DNA of 42,012 bases from positions 2,679 to 44,690 of the forward strand of contig DGTQ01000021.1 of the NCBI GenBank assembly GCA_002394365.1, given 5' to 3'. Of the stretch, positions 24,638 through 33,433 are shown one piece after another (position 1 is the first letter of the stretch; every line of letters starts with the position of its first letter). This DNA comes from Prevotellaceae bacterium UBA4332. GTDB taxonomy: Bacteria > Bacteroidota > Bacteroidia > Bacteroidales > Bacteroidaceae. The notes beneath the pieces were generated by a model that saw nothing but the letters and a program-made list of their open reading frames with translations, searched no databases and was not told where the DNA came from. Both the position numbers and the translations under genes were made by a program.

Positions 24638-25316
24638 TCTCGTCTGTCTGCTTAAGGCTGGTGCCTTTGGCTATGACACAGGGAAACTCGAGCCTATGTC
24701 ACCTTACAAGTGGCGCATGCTGTGCAAGGCTGGAGAACGTCTCAACGTACTTGGATATGTAGCCACAGGGGCGACAAAACTGGGCAAGGAACTACCTCTT
24801 GTGCCTTTCCAACGCGAATTTCCCCTGACGGATGCCTCACTCTTCAACCACTGGTCAGACAAACACCTGATGGAGGTAAGAGAGGAGGAAATGAATGCTC
24901 CAGACACGTCTGATGCCACACTCCTTATACTTGACAGCATAGTAGCTAATGCACACTCTATTATCACAACCGATATAAACATCGAGGGAATACTCTCGCT
25001 CGGCAGGCTTATAAGGCAATATGCCAAAGAAATAGATACGGAGAAACTTCATTCGTGGCTCTCACACATAGGACTTATCCAAGTGGCAAACCTTGAGGCT
25101 AATATTCTTGTCATGTGCTGGGACTTCAAGCCTGAAGAGATACCCTTCTATCGCAAGCCTTACCCAAAGGTGAAATCACTACAGGCTGAAACCATTGACC
25201 ACGCTTTGGATTCAAACTCTTTCAGCACCCTCACACGTCTTAACGTAGCGTTGATAGAGACTTTCTCATACAATTTCATGAACGCCATCTCTAAAATTAC
25301 GGATATTGAGGAATAA
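24615..25316 (+). CDS. Conserved hypothetical protein downstream of kdsB
   Basis: This is 233 residues from the ATG at 24615; the frame opens earlier, but only from a TTG deeper in kdsB. It is mostly helical and soluble, with no signal peptide, membrane span or catalytic motif that I recognise. Features include the N-terminal LLKAGAFGYDTGKLEPMSPYKW and a central LILDSIVANAHSIITTDINIEGIL. The 23-base overlap with kdsB suggests a shared transcript and perhaps an envelope-related role. A hairpin terminator overlaps its stop codon (25308-25337). Confidence 0.75.
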   Translation: MHSSIANNLVCLLKAGAFGYDTGKLEPMSPYKWRMLCKAGERLNVLGYVATGATKLGKELPLVPFQREFPLTDASLFNHWSDKHLMEVREEEMNAPDTSDATLLILDSIVANAHSIITTDINIEGILSLGRLIRQYAKEIDTEKLHSWLSHIGLIQVANLEANILVMCWDFKPEEIPFYRKPYPKVKSLQAETIDHALDSNSFSTLTRLNVALIETFSYNFMNAISKITDIEE

Positions 25317-25337
25317 CTTTCCATTCCTCATTTTTTT
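25308..25337 (+). terminator. Intrinsic terminator at the end of the kdsB operon
   Basis: GAGGAAT (25308-25314) pairs with ATTCCTC (25323-25329) across an 8-base loop, followed by a run of seven T. The stem includes the last codons of the upstream gene. It lies between two convergent genes and may also slow transcription arriving from recX. Confidence 0.75.
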
Positions 25338-25341
25338 GTTT

Positions 25342-25806
25342 TTACTCTTTGTTTGCTAACAAGTTATCCAGACTGCGTGTAATCTGTTCGTAAGAAAACC
25401 CTCTGCCAAGGGCAAAGCGAATTAGTTTCATACGAAATTCATAATCATTCTTAGCCTTCACACTTTTCATTTTCGACTTTAGCAAGGGTTGCAGTACGCT
25501 CTCATAGTCTGCATCCTCCACACTTGACAATGCTTCTTCATAGTCTTCCTCTGCTATACCCTTCATGCGTAACGCCTGCTCCACCTTGCGGCGTCCCCAT
25601 TTATTGAACTTCACCTTATCATTAACAAAAAAACGTGCGTAGCGACTATTGTCTATATACTTTTCTTTTTTCAGATAGTCAATTACTTTCTGGCTCGTTG
25701 TCTTGTCAATCTCCCATCTACGCAGTTTCTCCTTTATATCATGACAACAATGTTCGGAGCGTGAACATAGTGCAGTAAGTTTGGAAAGAATCTGTTCGTA
25801 GGTCAT
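25342..25806 (-). CDS. recX: RecX-family regulatory protein
   Basis: This 154-residue protein of tandem three-helix repeats includes CSRSEHCCHDIKEKLRRWEI, then YIDNSRYARFFVNDKVKFNKWGRRKVEQALRMKGI, the RecX core. RecX binds RecA filaments and limits or modulates recombinase activity. The C-terminal MKLIRFALGRGFSYEQI is a family hallmark. The gene is 21 bases after the GH95 gene and is the last in the long minus-strand run. Confidence 0.93.
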   Translation of the reverse strand: MTYEQILSKLTALCSRSEHCCHDIKEKLRRWEIDKTTSQKVIDYLKKEKYIDNSRYARFFVNDKVKFNKWGRRKVEQALRMKGIAEEDYEEALSSVEDADYESVLQPLLKSKMKSVKAKNDYEFRMKLIRFALGRGFSYEQITRSLDNLLANKE

Positions 25807-25827
25807 TGGTTTGAGCTTATAAAGGTG

Positions 25828-28383
25828 TTAGAACTTAGAATATGGCGTTACAATTTCTATCTGCTGTCCTTCTTCGGCTGAAATAACATAAAGATTACCT
25901 TCCATCTTATCCAAAGGGGTGAGGTCTATCTTCACTGTATGTCGAGCTGGATGGTATGGCACTGGCACTTTGGTTCGTTTCACGCTAAGAAGTGGTTGAG
26001 CTGAACGCAGTACGAGTTTTCCTCCTTGTAAGGATTTTACAATAAGGTGGTTCACCCTACCCTCTCTCCACTGTAATTTTTCAATTTCAAAACCTCCACG
26101 AGCCCTCAAGCCTGTCACACACCCTTCTTTGCTCCATTCTTGTGGCAAAGCAGGAAGCAGATGTATCGAACCATCATAACTCTGCACAAGCATTTCGGCA
26201 ATACCTGCACAACAACCGAAATTGCCGTCAATCTGGAATGGCGGATGAGCATCAAACATATTTGCGTAAGTGCCACCGTCGGGGTCTTTGATAGAAGCAT
26301 TAGGGCTCTTGAGCTTCAACTGGTTCTTGATAAGCTGGAGAGCATGGTCACCATCCAACTGACGTGCCCACTGACACACCTTCCAACCCATAGACCATCC
26401 GCGTGAGGCATCGCCCCTGCCTATGAGCGACTTGCGTACTGCCTTGAAGAGTTCGGGGGTTGTATAAGGCGAAATGAGATTGCCAGGGAAGGCTCCCCAA
26501 AGATGAGAGATATGACGGTGGTTGCTCGTCTCCTTGTCCCAATCCTGCAACCATTCCTGCAACTGTCCGTACTTGCCTATCTTCATAGGAGGCAACTGGG
26601 CACGTAGGGCATCAAGACTATCGGCAAAGGCTGCATCTACAGCAAGGACGCGTGCTGCTTGGGAGGTATTGCGCAGTAAATCAAAGATGAGTTGGTTATC
26701 CATAGTGATACCTGAGAATACTGCACAATTCTGTTTCTTGCCTGTTTTTTCGTCCACATAGCTGGCTATGCCAGGATGGTTTTCAGGAGACACAGATGGA
26801 CCTGCCACCATATAACCACTGACAGGGTCGCGATACAGATAGTCTTGGAAGAACTGCGAGGCCCCCTTCATCACAGGGTAATATTCGCGAAGGAATTCCT
26901 TATCGCCAGTAAAGAGCCAGTGTTCCCATATATGCGAACAGAACCATGCTCCACCCGTAGGCCAGATGGCAGCGATATGATTGTCCACTGCACCTGTAGC
27001 TCGCCATAAGTCGGTATTATGATGTAACACCCATCCACGCGCCCCATACATCTTGCGTGCTGTTTCCCTGCCAGTCACGCTAACGTCTTTCACCATTTGC
27101 AGAAAAGGCTCATGACATTCCGAAAGGTTGGTGACCTCGGCTGGCCAGTAGTTCATCTCCACGTTTATGTTTGTGGTATATTTAGAGTCCCATGCTGGAT
27201 ATTGCCTGCCATCAGGATTCCATATTCCCTGCAGGTTGGCTGGTTGTGTGCCTGGCTGTGATGATGATATAAGAAGATATCGTCCATACTGGAAATAGAG
27301 TGACACCAGCGAGGGGTCATGAGAGGTAGAAAACTCCCTGATGCGTGTCTCCGTATCCTTGGCTGCCTGAAGGGAGTCACGTCCCAAGTCGAGGGTTACC
27401 CTGTCAAACATCTTCTTGTATTTCCACGTGTGGTCATAGAGGGCGCGCTCGTGGTAGGTGGTATGATACTTGCCGTAGTCGAAGGTCTGCACCTTCTTGC
27501 TGAAGGCATCCATATAGTATGCCGCCTTCTCTCTGGCATTGACAAATCCTCCAGCATAACCTCCAAAGTTGGTCCCCATACTGATAATGACGGATATACC
27601 CTTGTCATCCTCTATAAAGCGCACGAGAGTGTAACACTCCAATTTATTTGCCACATGCTCCATAGAGTCCTTGACAAGAGAACTCTTGATTACTATCATT
27701 GAGGGAGTTCCCTTCTCTATCTCCACCTTTACCCTGTCACTCTTTTCTGGCGCAAGAAATTTGAACGTCGGCGTCAGTACATTCTTCTCCTTCATCGGAT
27801 TGATGTACTTACCTTTCTTTTTTGCCGTAAGTCTGACAAATATTATCTTGTCAATGAACGATGAAAAATAGGTACGTTCATAACTGATGCCATTATAATC
27901 ATACGACACTCCTGCTATAGCAGTTGAAAGGTCAAGCCATCTGCGATAATTAGTGTAGCCATAATGCCCAAACGACAGAAGCAGCCGCCCTACTGATTCA
28001 TAAGCCATTCCGTGTCCTGTCTTGTTTCCATCCGCCACTATATTCTGCATGGCAAGTTTCTGTGCTCCTATATATCCCTCCGATGTTCCTTGTGCAATGA
28101 GGTCGCGCATCTCTTGCAGATGTGGCAAACAATTCTCGTTATAGTTGGCATAAGGACTTCCACTCCAGAAAGTATCTTCGTTTAATTGCAGGGTATCTGT
28201 TTCCACACTTCCCGATACCATTGCTCCAATCCTTCCATTGCCTATTGGGAGAGCTTCCTCCCAGTATTGTGCAGGACGATTATACCATAGAGTCAAATCA
28301 TCATTGGTCTCTCCTTTACAAGCAGAAGAGGAAAAACACAACAGAAATAAAATCGTTACAGAGTATAGAAGAGATGATTTCAT
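25828..28383 (-). CDS. Glycoside hydrolase family 95 (alpha-L-fucosidase type), lipoprotein
   Basis: This is 851 residues from the ATG at 28383, chosen because MKSSLLYSVTILFLLCFSSS followed by AC is a signal ending in a lipobox-like Cys. The N-terminal domain has LPIGNGRIGAMVSG; the catalytic barrel follows. GH95 catalytic positions are present: Asn-x-Asn in TTNINVEMNYWPAE (near 406), Glu in SPENHPG (near 533) and Asp in FQIDGNFG (near 718). Family members invert alpha-1,2-fucosyl linkages; some act on alpha-L-galactose instead. It probably faces the periplasm or cell surface for host or plant glycan trimming. No SusC/D pair is adjacent. It lies 33 bases after the ABC permease. Confidence 0.93.
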   Translation of the reverse strand: MKSSLLYSVTILFLLCFSSSACKGETNDDLTLWYNRPAQYWEEALPIGNGRIGAMVSGSVETDTLQLNEDTFWSGSPYANYNENCLPHLQEMRDLIAQGTSEGYIGAQKLAMQNIVADGNKTGHGMAYESVGRLLLSFGHYGYTNYRRWLDLSTAIAGVSYDYNGISYERTYFSSFIDKIIFVRLTAKKKGKYINPMKEKNVLTPTFKFLAPEKSDRVKVEIEKGTPSMIVIKSSLVKDSMEHVANKLECYTLVRFIEDDKGISVIISMGTNFGGYAGGFVNAREKAAYYMDAFSKKVQTFDYGKYHTTYHERALYDHTWKYKKMFDRVTLDLGRDSLQAAKDTETRIREFSTSHDPSLVSLYFQYGRYLLISSSQPGTQPANLQGIWNPDGRQYPAWDSKYTTNINVEMNYWPAEVTNLSECHEPFLQMVKDVSVTGRETARKMYGARGWVLHHNTDLWRATGAVDNHIAAIWPTGGAWFCSHIWEHWLFTGDKEFLREYYPVMKGASQFFQDYLYRDPVSGYMVAGPSVSPENHPGIASYVDEKTGKKQNCAVFSGITMDNQLIFDLLRNTSQAARVLAVDAAFADSLDALRAQLPPMKIGKYGQLQEWLQDWDKETSNHRHISHLWGAFPGNLISPYTTPELFKAVRKSLIGRGDASRGWSMGWKVCQWARQLDGDHALQLIKNQLKLKSPNASIKDPDGGTYANMFDAHPPFQIDGNFGCCAGIAEMLVQSYDGSIHLLPALPQEWSKEGCVTGLRARGGFEIEKLQWREGRVNHLIVKSLQGGKLVLRSAQPLLSVKRTKVPVPYHPARHTVKIDLTPLDKMEGNLYVISAEEGQQIEIVTPYSKF

Positions 28384-28416
28384 GACTTTAATCGTTTTTT
28401 TGTACAACATTGTTTT

Positions 28417-29592
28417 CTATGTTTTCCCCAACTTTCTCATTTTCTCGCCCCTCCATATTGCAATAACTAGTGAAGTTACAAAATAGATTATGGCAAGAAC
28501 CCAAAGAGCTACATACTCCTTAACACAGTCGCTCAGCAAGGCCCCCATACTGCTCATGCGCACAAAACCACGGATAGCAAACGTGCTGGGGAAAATACAC
28601 GATACCCCCTGCCAGAAACCCGAAATATTACTTTGTGGCCAGCTGATACCGCTAATAAAGAGCATCGGCAGAGAGGTAAACACCACCACGAGCATTACAT
28701 TCTCCCTGTATCTTACCATCTCGCTCGCTGTAATTGCAAAAAACGAGCATGCCACGAGGTATGGCAAGAGGAACAGGAACAGATCCCAAGCATGAACCAT
28801 GCTCACGAAGCCAAACAACCTCGGCACAACAAGTGTTATCCATGCCAACATAACTGCAAAAAGCAGTATGTACGCCGTAGCATTGCCAAGAGTTCTGCAT
28901 ACTATCTGCTTCCTTTGTATGAGGATGCTTGATGACGGGTGGCGCATGTATAACTTTTCGTTCTCTCGTCTTGTACCCGCCAACATTCCTACGCCTAAGA
29001 GCATTGCTTGCTGTATGATGAGCACGAGCACTGCTGGTATTATAAAGTTTCCATAGCCACCTGTAACATTAAATATAGGCACCTCGTCAAACTCCAACGG
29101 ATGTACGCTCACCTCTTCGTCTCTTGCAGTATATTTTTGCAGGGCATGACGCTGTATCTCCGACCCCATGACGCTACTTACAGCCGTTGCCGACTGGAAT
29201 ATTGCCTTGTAGGTCAGCATATAACTCATATCGCAATATACGCCCACGTGACTTTGCTCCATCCTGCCTATCTTCTGTGCAAAGTCCTGTGGAAAATACA
29301 ATATGCCATACACGTCTCCATGACCTATGGCGCTCCTTGCCTCTGCCATATCTTTACAATGCAGGGCTACGCTGACGTCTGGAGAGGCATCAAACTTACG
29401 AACGAACTCACGGCTTTCTGCTGAATGTGAATCATCAACAACAGCAACGGGTACATCTCGCACCACCTCATTATTATACACCCACGAGTAAATCAGCGGA
29501 TAAGCTATCGGCAGAAAGAAGAAGAAGAGCACAACTCCCTCATCTTTCAGCACAGCCTTAAGTTCATCTATTATGTAATCAAAATATTTCAA
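28417..29592 (-). CDS. ABC-2 type exporter permease (second of pair)
   Basis: This 391-residue membrane protein has one N-terminal transmembrane segment, a large periplasmic loop (about 45-180) and five or six C-terminal segments, the ABC2_membrane_3 / YhhJ layout. Near the end it has the typical ISGISWPQSNISGFWQ segment. It overlaps the upstream permease by 4 bases (ATGA). Together with that permease, HlyD and TolC it forms a tripartite exporter. No ATP-binding subunit is encoded in the run, so the ATPase must be elsewhere or the system works otherwise. The substrate is unknown. Confidence 0.9.
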   Translation of the reverse strand: MKYFDYIIDELKAVLKDEGVVLFFFFLPIAYPLIYSWVYNNEVVRDVPVAVVDDSHSAESREFVRKFDASPDVSVALHCKDMAEARSAIGHGDVYGILYFPQDFAQKIGRMEQSHVGVYCDMSYMLTYKAIFQSATAVSSVMGSEIQRHALQKYTARDEEVSVHPLEFDEVPIFNVTGGYGNFIIPAVLVLIIQQAMLLGVGMLAGTRRENEKLYMRHPSSSILIQRKQIVCRTLGNATAYILLFAVMLAWITLVVPRLFGFVSMVHAWDLFLFLLPYLVACSFFAITASEMVRYRENVMLVVVFTSLPMLFISGISWPQSNISGFWQGVSCIFPSTFAIRGFVRMSSMGALLSDCVKEYVALWVLAIIYFVTSLVIAIWRGEKMRKLGKT

Positions 29593-30743
29593 GCCTGATA
29601 CTCGTATGTTGTCATTGCCTTGCGAATACGCTTTATGGTAAGCAGAGGCAACAGGGTGAAGATTATCATTATTCCAATGTGCATACTCACATCGCTAAGC
29701 GGATAAGTATTGAAGATACACAGTTGGTATATCATATAGTAATGTCTCAGGGGGAAAAGCCACGCAAGCGACTGCAAGGGTGCGTCCATGGCAAAGACAG
29801 GAAATGCCGAACCTACCATTGAGAAACTCAGTACTGCCCATAGCGAACATACACTCATAGCCAGACGCAACGACGGCATCACTCCGAAGACAAACACAGC
29901 AAAACCTTGTGCCGACAATACTGAGAGCACACTGATAAGGAGTATTCTGCCATATCCGCCTGGAGCTGGGAAATCGAGTATTCCGAAGATATAAAACATT
30001 ATGGCAGAGAACACAGAGAAGAAAATTACCGTATATGGTAACATCTTACCTATCAAGGCGATAACGATATTGTTTCCAGCTGTTGATAACCATTCCTTGC
30101 TCGTACCAAATTTCAGTTCAGTACCCAAGGCATAGACTGTAATAAGGAAAATGAACAGCAGCATCATGCCAGGCAAGAGCATGGAGCAAAGAAATATGTT
30201 ATAGCTTACCCACGGATTGCCTATTGTGTGCAAATCAATACTTACAGGCATCAGGAATGCTCGCATCTGTTCTGACGTAAATCCCTTAGCTCGCATCATT
30301 GCCTGCCCTACCCCTGCTGAGGCAAGCGAGCACATGGTCTTCATTTCCTTATACACCAGGGCACCAGCCGTTAGCGAGGTGTTGGTGTAATAGAACGACA
30401 TGCGTGGTTGCCTGCCACTTATCATTTTACTTGTCAGATTGCGTGGGAAGAGTACAAAACCATATATCTCGTTTCGTTGAATAGCTGCACGTGCCTCGTC
30501 AACGGATGGATAGTGCCCTACTACCTCTGTACTCTGCAGAGCATCCACCATGCGAGTAAGTTTGCGAGTAGTTGAAGTATTGTCAAGGTCCACCACCCCA
30601 ATGGGCATGTTCACTGGCTGTCCTTCATCCATCAACGTGGTAAAAAACACGGTAACAAACAATGGCAGCAACACCATACACACTATATATATGGGGTGTT
30701 GCAGGAAATTTCTTATTTCTCTTTTTGTCAGTTCCCTTAACAC
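29589..30743 (-). CDS. ABC-2 type exporter permease (first of pair)
   Basis: This 384-residue protein has the same fold as its neighbour: an N-terminal span (IYIVCMVLLPLFVTVFFTTL), a long outer loop containing PIGVVDLDNTSTTRKL, and C-terminal spans from about residue 180. The pair are paralogues and probably form a heterodimer. It starts 58 bases after the HlyD gene and overlaps the next permease by 4 bases. Confidence 0.9.
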   Translation of the reverse strand: MLRELTKREIRNFLQHPIYIVCMVLLPLFVTVFFTTLMDEGQPVNMPIGVVDLDNTSTTRKLTRMVDALQSTEVVGHYPSVDEARAAIQRNEIYGFVLFPRNLTSKMISGRQPRMSFYYTNTSLTAGALVYKEMKTMCSLASAGVGQAMMRAKGFTSEQMRAFLMPVSIDLHTIGNPWVSYNIFLCSMLLPGMMLLFIFLITVYALGTELKFGTSKEWLSTAGNNIVIALIGKMLPYTVIFFSVFSAIMFYIFGILDFPAPGGYGRILLISVLSVLSAQGFAVFVFGVMPSLRLAMSVCSLWAVLSFSMVGSAFPVFAMDAPLQSLAWLFPLRHYYMIYQLCIFNTYPLSDVSMHIGIMIIFTLLPLLTIKRIRKAMTTYEYQA

Positions 30744-30801
30744 TACGTCACTTGCTCTTTACATTATACTCCACATGCACTCATCACACACTATCTGGAA
30801 A

Positions 30802-31788
30802 TCATCTGATTACCACCGACATACCTGGACGCAACCCGTCAAATTTCTTTACTGGAGTAGCTTTCACCTCAAAAGTCTTCATGTCATACTGTCCGTTAGA
30901 CTTCGTGGCTTTCCACGTAGCGTATGAGCCCTCGTCTTTTATTGAGGTTACCTTCATGTCTATCTCCTTGTCAAATGCAGGCAGGTATGCCTTGAAGGTA
31001 TCGCCCTGCTTCATTCCTTTCAGTTGGTCCTCTCTAAGGTTGAAAGTGCCCCACATATCGTTTATTATTGATATGGTCATTATCGGACTGCCAGCACCTA
31101 TCAGTTCTCCCACTTTAGGATATATTGTGCTTACCTCGCCTTCTGCCTGTGCTATCTGTATTGTTTCTCTGCGATAAGAGTTAACTTCCTCCACAGCACC
31201 TTGCGCTCTTCTTACCTGTGCCTGAGCAGCCATCTTCTCCTCACGTCGGGCACCGTTCTGCGCCATATCGTACTGACTCTTTGCAGCTTTCTCCTGAGCC
31301 TCGTAAGCCTTGTATTGAGCATATGCCTCGTCGCGCTTTTGTTCGCTTAACACGCCCTCGTCAAACAGGCGTTGCACTCTGTCGTAAGACTTCTTGGCTA
31401 TCTCCAGTCCAGCCTTAGCCTGTTGCCATAATTCGTATGCTCCCTGTATCTGCTCCTTTCTGGCTCCAGCTTTTGCCATGTCACTCATGGCAGAGGCAGC
31501 ATCCTCGGCACCAGAAGCCTGATGCGCCTTAGCTTCTATCTCTGGTGCATCGAGTATAGCCAATGTGTCACCAACGTGCACATACTGTCCTTCCTTTACA
31601 CACAGGCGCAGGACTCTTGATGGCACCTTGCTCGACACACGATACTCCTCCACCTCTATTTGTCCCTGTATTACTTCTTTCTCGTTTCCGATGGTCAGAT
31701 ACCCTATCAGACCTACTATCAGCACTACAACGATAAATACGCCTAATGCTATCATCACACTCTTATGTTGTTCTTTGCTCTCCATCAT
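30802..31788 (-). CDS. HlyD/EmrA-type membrane fusion protein
   Basis: This 328-residue periplasmic adaptor has an N-terminal transmembrane anchor (VMIALGVFIVVVLIVGLIGYL), a lipoyl half (VKEGQYVHVGDTLAILDAPE), an Ala/Gln/Glu-rich alpha-hairpin coiled coil (about 85-205), the second lipoyl half (STIYPKVGELIGAGSPIMTI) and a beta-barrel end. It bridges the ABC-2 permeases and TolC. It lies 16 bases after the TolC gene. Confidence 0.93.
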   Translation of the reverse strand: MMESKEQHKSVMIALGVFIVVVLIVGLIGYLTIGNEKEVIQGQIEVEEYRVSSKVPSRVLRLCVKEGQYVHVGDTLAILDAPEIEAKAHQASGAEDAASAMSDMAKAGARKEQIQGAYELWQQAKAGLEIAKKSYDRVQRLFDEGVLSEQKRDEAYAQYKAYEAQEKAAKSQYDMAQNGARREEKMAAQAQVRRAQGAVEEVNSYRRETIQIAQAEGEVSTIYPKVGELIGAGSPIMTISIINDMWGTFNLREDQLKGMKQGDTFKAYLPAFDKEIDMKVTSIKDEGSYATWKATKSNGQYDMKTFEVKATPVKKFDGLRPGMSVVIR

Positions 31789-31804
31789 TTTTTCTATTTT
31801 TAGC

Positions 31805-33433
31805 TTATAACTTTTTACCTAATGCTTTTTCTAACGCAATACCACTTAGTTTCATCTCTATTTCTGCATCAATCTTCTGCGTCTTCGCCTTCAACCAGGC
31901 CGTCTGTGCCATCATCACGTCTGTGGTGCTCATCACGCCTTCCTTAAAACCAAGATTGGCACACCTCAGATTTTCCTCGGCACTCAGTATGTTTTTCTTT
32001 GCCGATTCAAGGTTCTTTCCCGCTTCGCGCACCTTAAAACGACTCTGCGAAACCTGCAGGCGTATCAGATCTGAAGCATCGCTGTACTCCAACTGCGCCA
32101 GTGTTGTGGCACACTTCGTTGCACGTATCTTGTATAGGTTGTCGCCCCAGTCTAAAACTGGTATGCGCATCATCACGCCCACGTTTAAGACTCCTTTGAA
32201 TTTTCTCTCAAAGCCGTTGTATACGCTGGGGTTGCTGAAAATTGCTCCACCCGTCAGAGCTATCTGTGGCAGGTATGCTGCACGTGCTATCTTCGTCTGC
32301 TGCTTGCTTATATCTATAGCATCATTCAGCAGTTTCAGTTCGTGCCTGTTCTGGAAGTCATCGTCATCGCTTACCTCTGTAATGCTCATATTGATGTCAT
32401 CTTTTAGTTCGTCCTCCAGAACTATGTCAGTATCAAGCTCCATACCACATTGCTTGCACAAGTACATCTTCGCCAGAGACAGTCCGTTATCCACCATTGT
32501 CATTGCCATCTCGGCCTCGTTCACAGCTACGCGCACTTTCAGTCCGTCGGCACGTGTTGCCACGCCCTCCTTTATCATCTTGTGTACGTCATCATCCAGT
32601 TTCTCCACCAACTGCAGATACTCATCCGCCAGACGCTGCTTCTGTTTCAGCGATACCACTGTCCAGTAGGCGTTCTCAACAGCAAAAGTAACGTCATTCT
32701 CTTTGGAGTCTATCGACGTGCTCGCCATGCGTTCCGATATATCCGCTATCTTATTCATGGCTATTATTGAGCCACCCATAAACACAGGCTGCACAAGCAT
32801 GGCAGAAGCAGTAAAGATATGGTGAGTATTGGTAGAAAAAGCATCCACTATTCTCTGTCCCAGTTTATTGCCATACGCCTCGACAGACTGCGATACCGCT
32901 GGTCCCACATTCTGTGCCAATGTTCCGAGGTCCTTTGCTATTGTTGGGCTTATTATGCCAGCCTGCGCCATCTTCTGTAAGTTAGCACCAATATCACCAG
33001 CCAACTGTCCCATTACTCCTGCCGTTGTGGTACCAATATTTCCTAAGGCACCCTTCTGCGCATCATTCAGTATAGAGATTTCTCTCGATGAATATAGGTA
33101 CCCACCCGTCAGGTCCACGTGTGGCAGATACTTCGTTCTCGCTACCTTCCTCGCATTGGTGGCTATCTGTTGCTTCACCTTCGCAATGCTTATCTGCTTG
33201 TTAGCACGCAAAGCCCTTGCCCTGCATGAGTCCAGCGACAACACCAGGGAGGATTGAGGGTTCTTGCTCTGGCAAGCCAACAAGTTGGAGCGGAGGCTTG
33301 AGGTTTGAGGTGTACTCTGAACCTCGCTCGCCTGAGCACCTGCGGAAAGCAAGTTACGCTCTGCGCCTGAGCACCAGCTGGAGCGCAAGAGAGTTAAGGT
33401 TAATGTTAATGTTATAATTAAAATTCTATTCAT
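31805..33433 (-). CDS. TolC-family outer membrane efflux protein with repeat-derived N-terminus
   Basis: This 542-residue outer-membrane channel has two OEP-type repeats (SLDSCRARALRANKQISIAK, then YLPHVDLTGGY in the first; KIARAAYLPQIALTGGAIF in the second) and long coiled-coil helices. The signal-peptide core is present (ILIITLTLTLTLL). Residues ~16-62 have no TolC character and are encoded by X and Y repeat modules (33251-33389), so the cleavage region and start of the mature protein are repeat-derived. An insertion of ~65 Gly/Ala-containing residues (about 100-165, INDAQKGALGNIG region) also sits in the first repeat. It overlaps the upstream glycosyltransferase gene by 4 bases. Confidence 0.9.
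   Translation of the reverse strand: MNRILIITLTLTLTLLRSSWCSGAERNLLSAGAQASEVQSTPQTSSLRSNLLACQSKNPQSSLVLSLDSCRARALRANKQISIAKVKQQIATNARKVARTKYLPHVDLTGGYLYSSREISILNDAQKGALGNIGTTTAGVMGQLAGDIGANLQKMAQAGIISPTIAKDLGTLAQNVGPAVSQSVEAYGNKLGQRIVDAFSTNTHHIFTASAMLVQPVFMGGSIIAMNKIADISERMASTSIDSKENDVTFAVENAYWTVVSLKQKQRLADEYLQLVEKLDDDVHKMIKEGVATRADGLKVRVAVNEAEMAMTMVDNGLSLAKMYLCKQCGMELDTDIVLEDELKDDINMSITEVSDDDDFQNRHELKLLNDAIDISKQQTKIARAAYLPQIALTGGAIFSNPSVYNGFERKFKGVLNVGVMMRIPVLDWGDNLYKIRATKCATTLAQLEYSDASDLIRLQVSQSRFKVREAGKNLESAKKNILSAEENLRCANLGFKEGVMSTTDVMMAQTAWLKAKTQKIDAEIEMKLSGIALEKALGKKL
33251..33389. repeat. X and Y repeat modules inside the TolC signal/early mature region
   Basis: Module Y (33263-33293) is flanked by degenerate heptamers GGATTGA on one side and GGCTTGA, GGTTTGA on the other. 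A degenerate X (33332-33353) and a full X (33367-33389, minus strand) follow. All of it is read in frame as part of the TolC gene, residues about 15-61. The 43 bases 33254-33296 are identical to 33912-33954. Confidence 0.8.
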
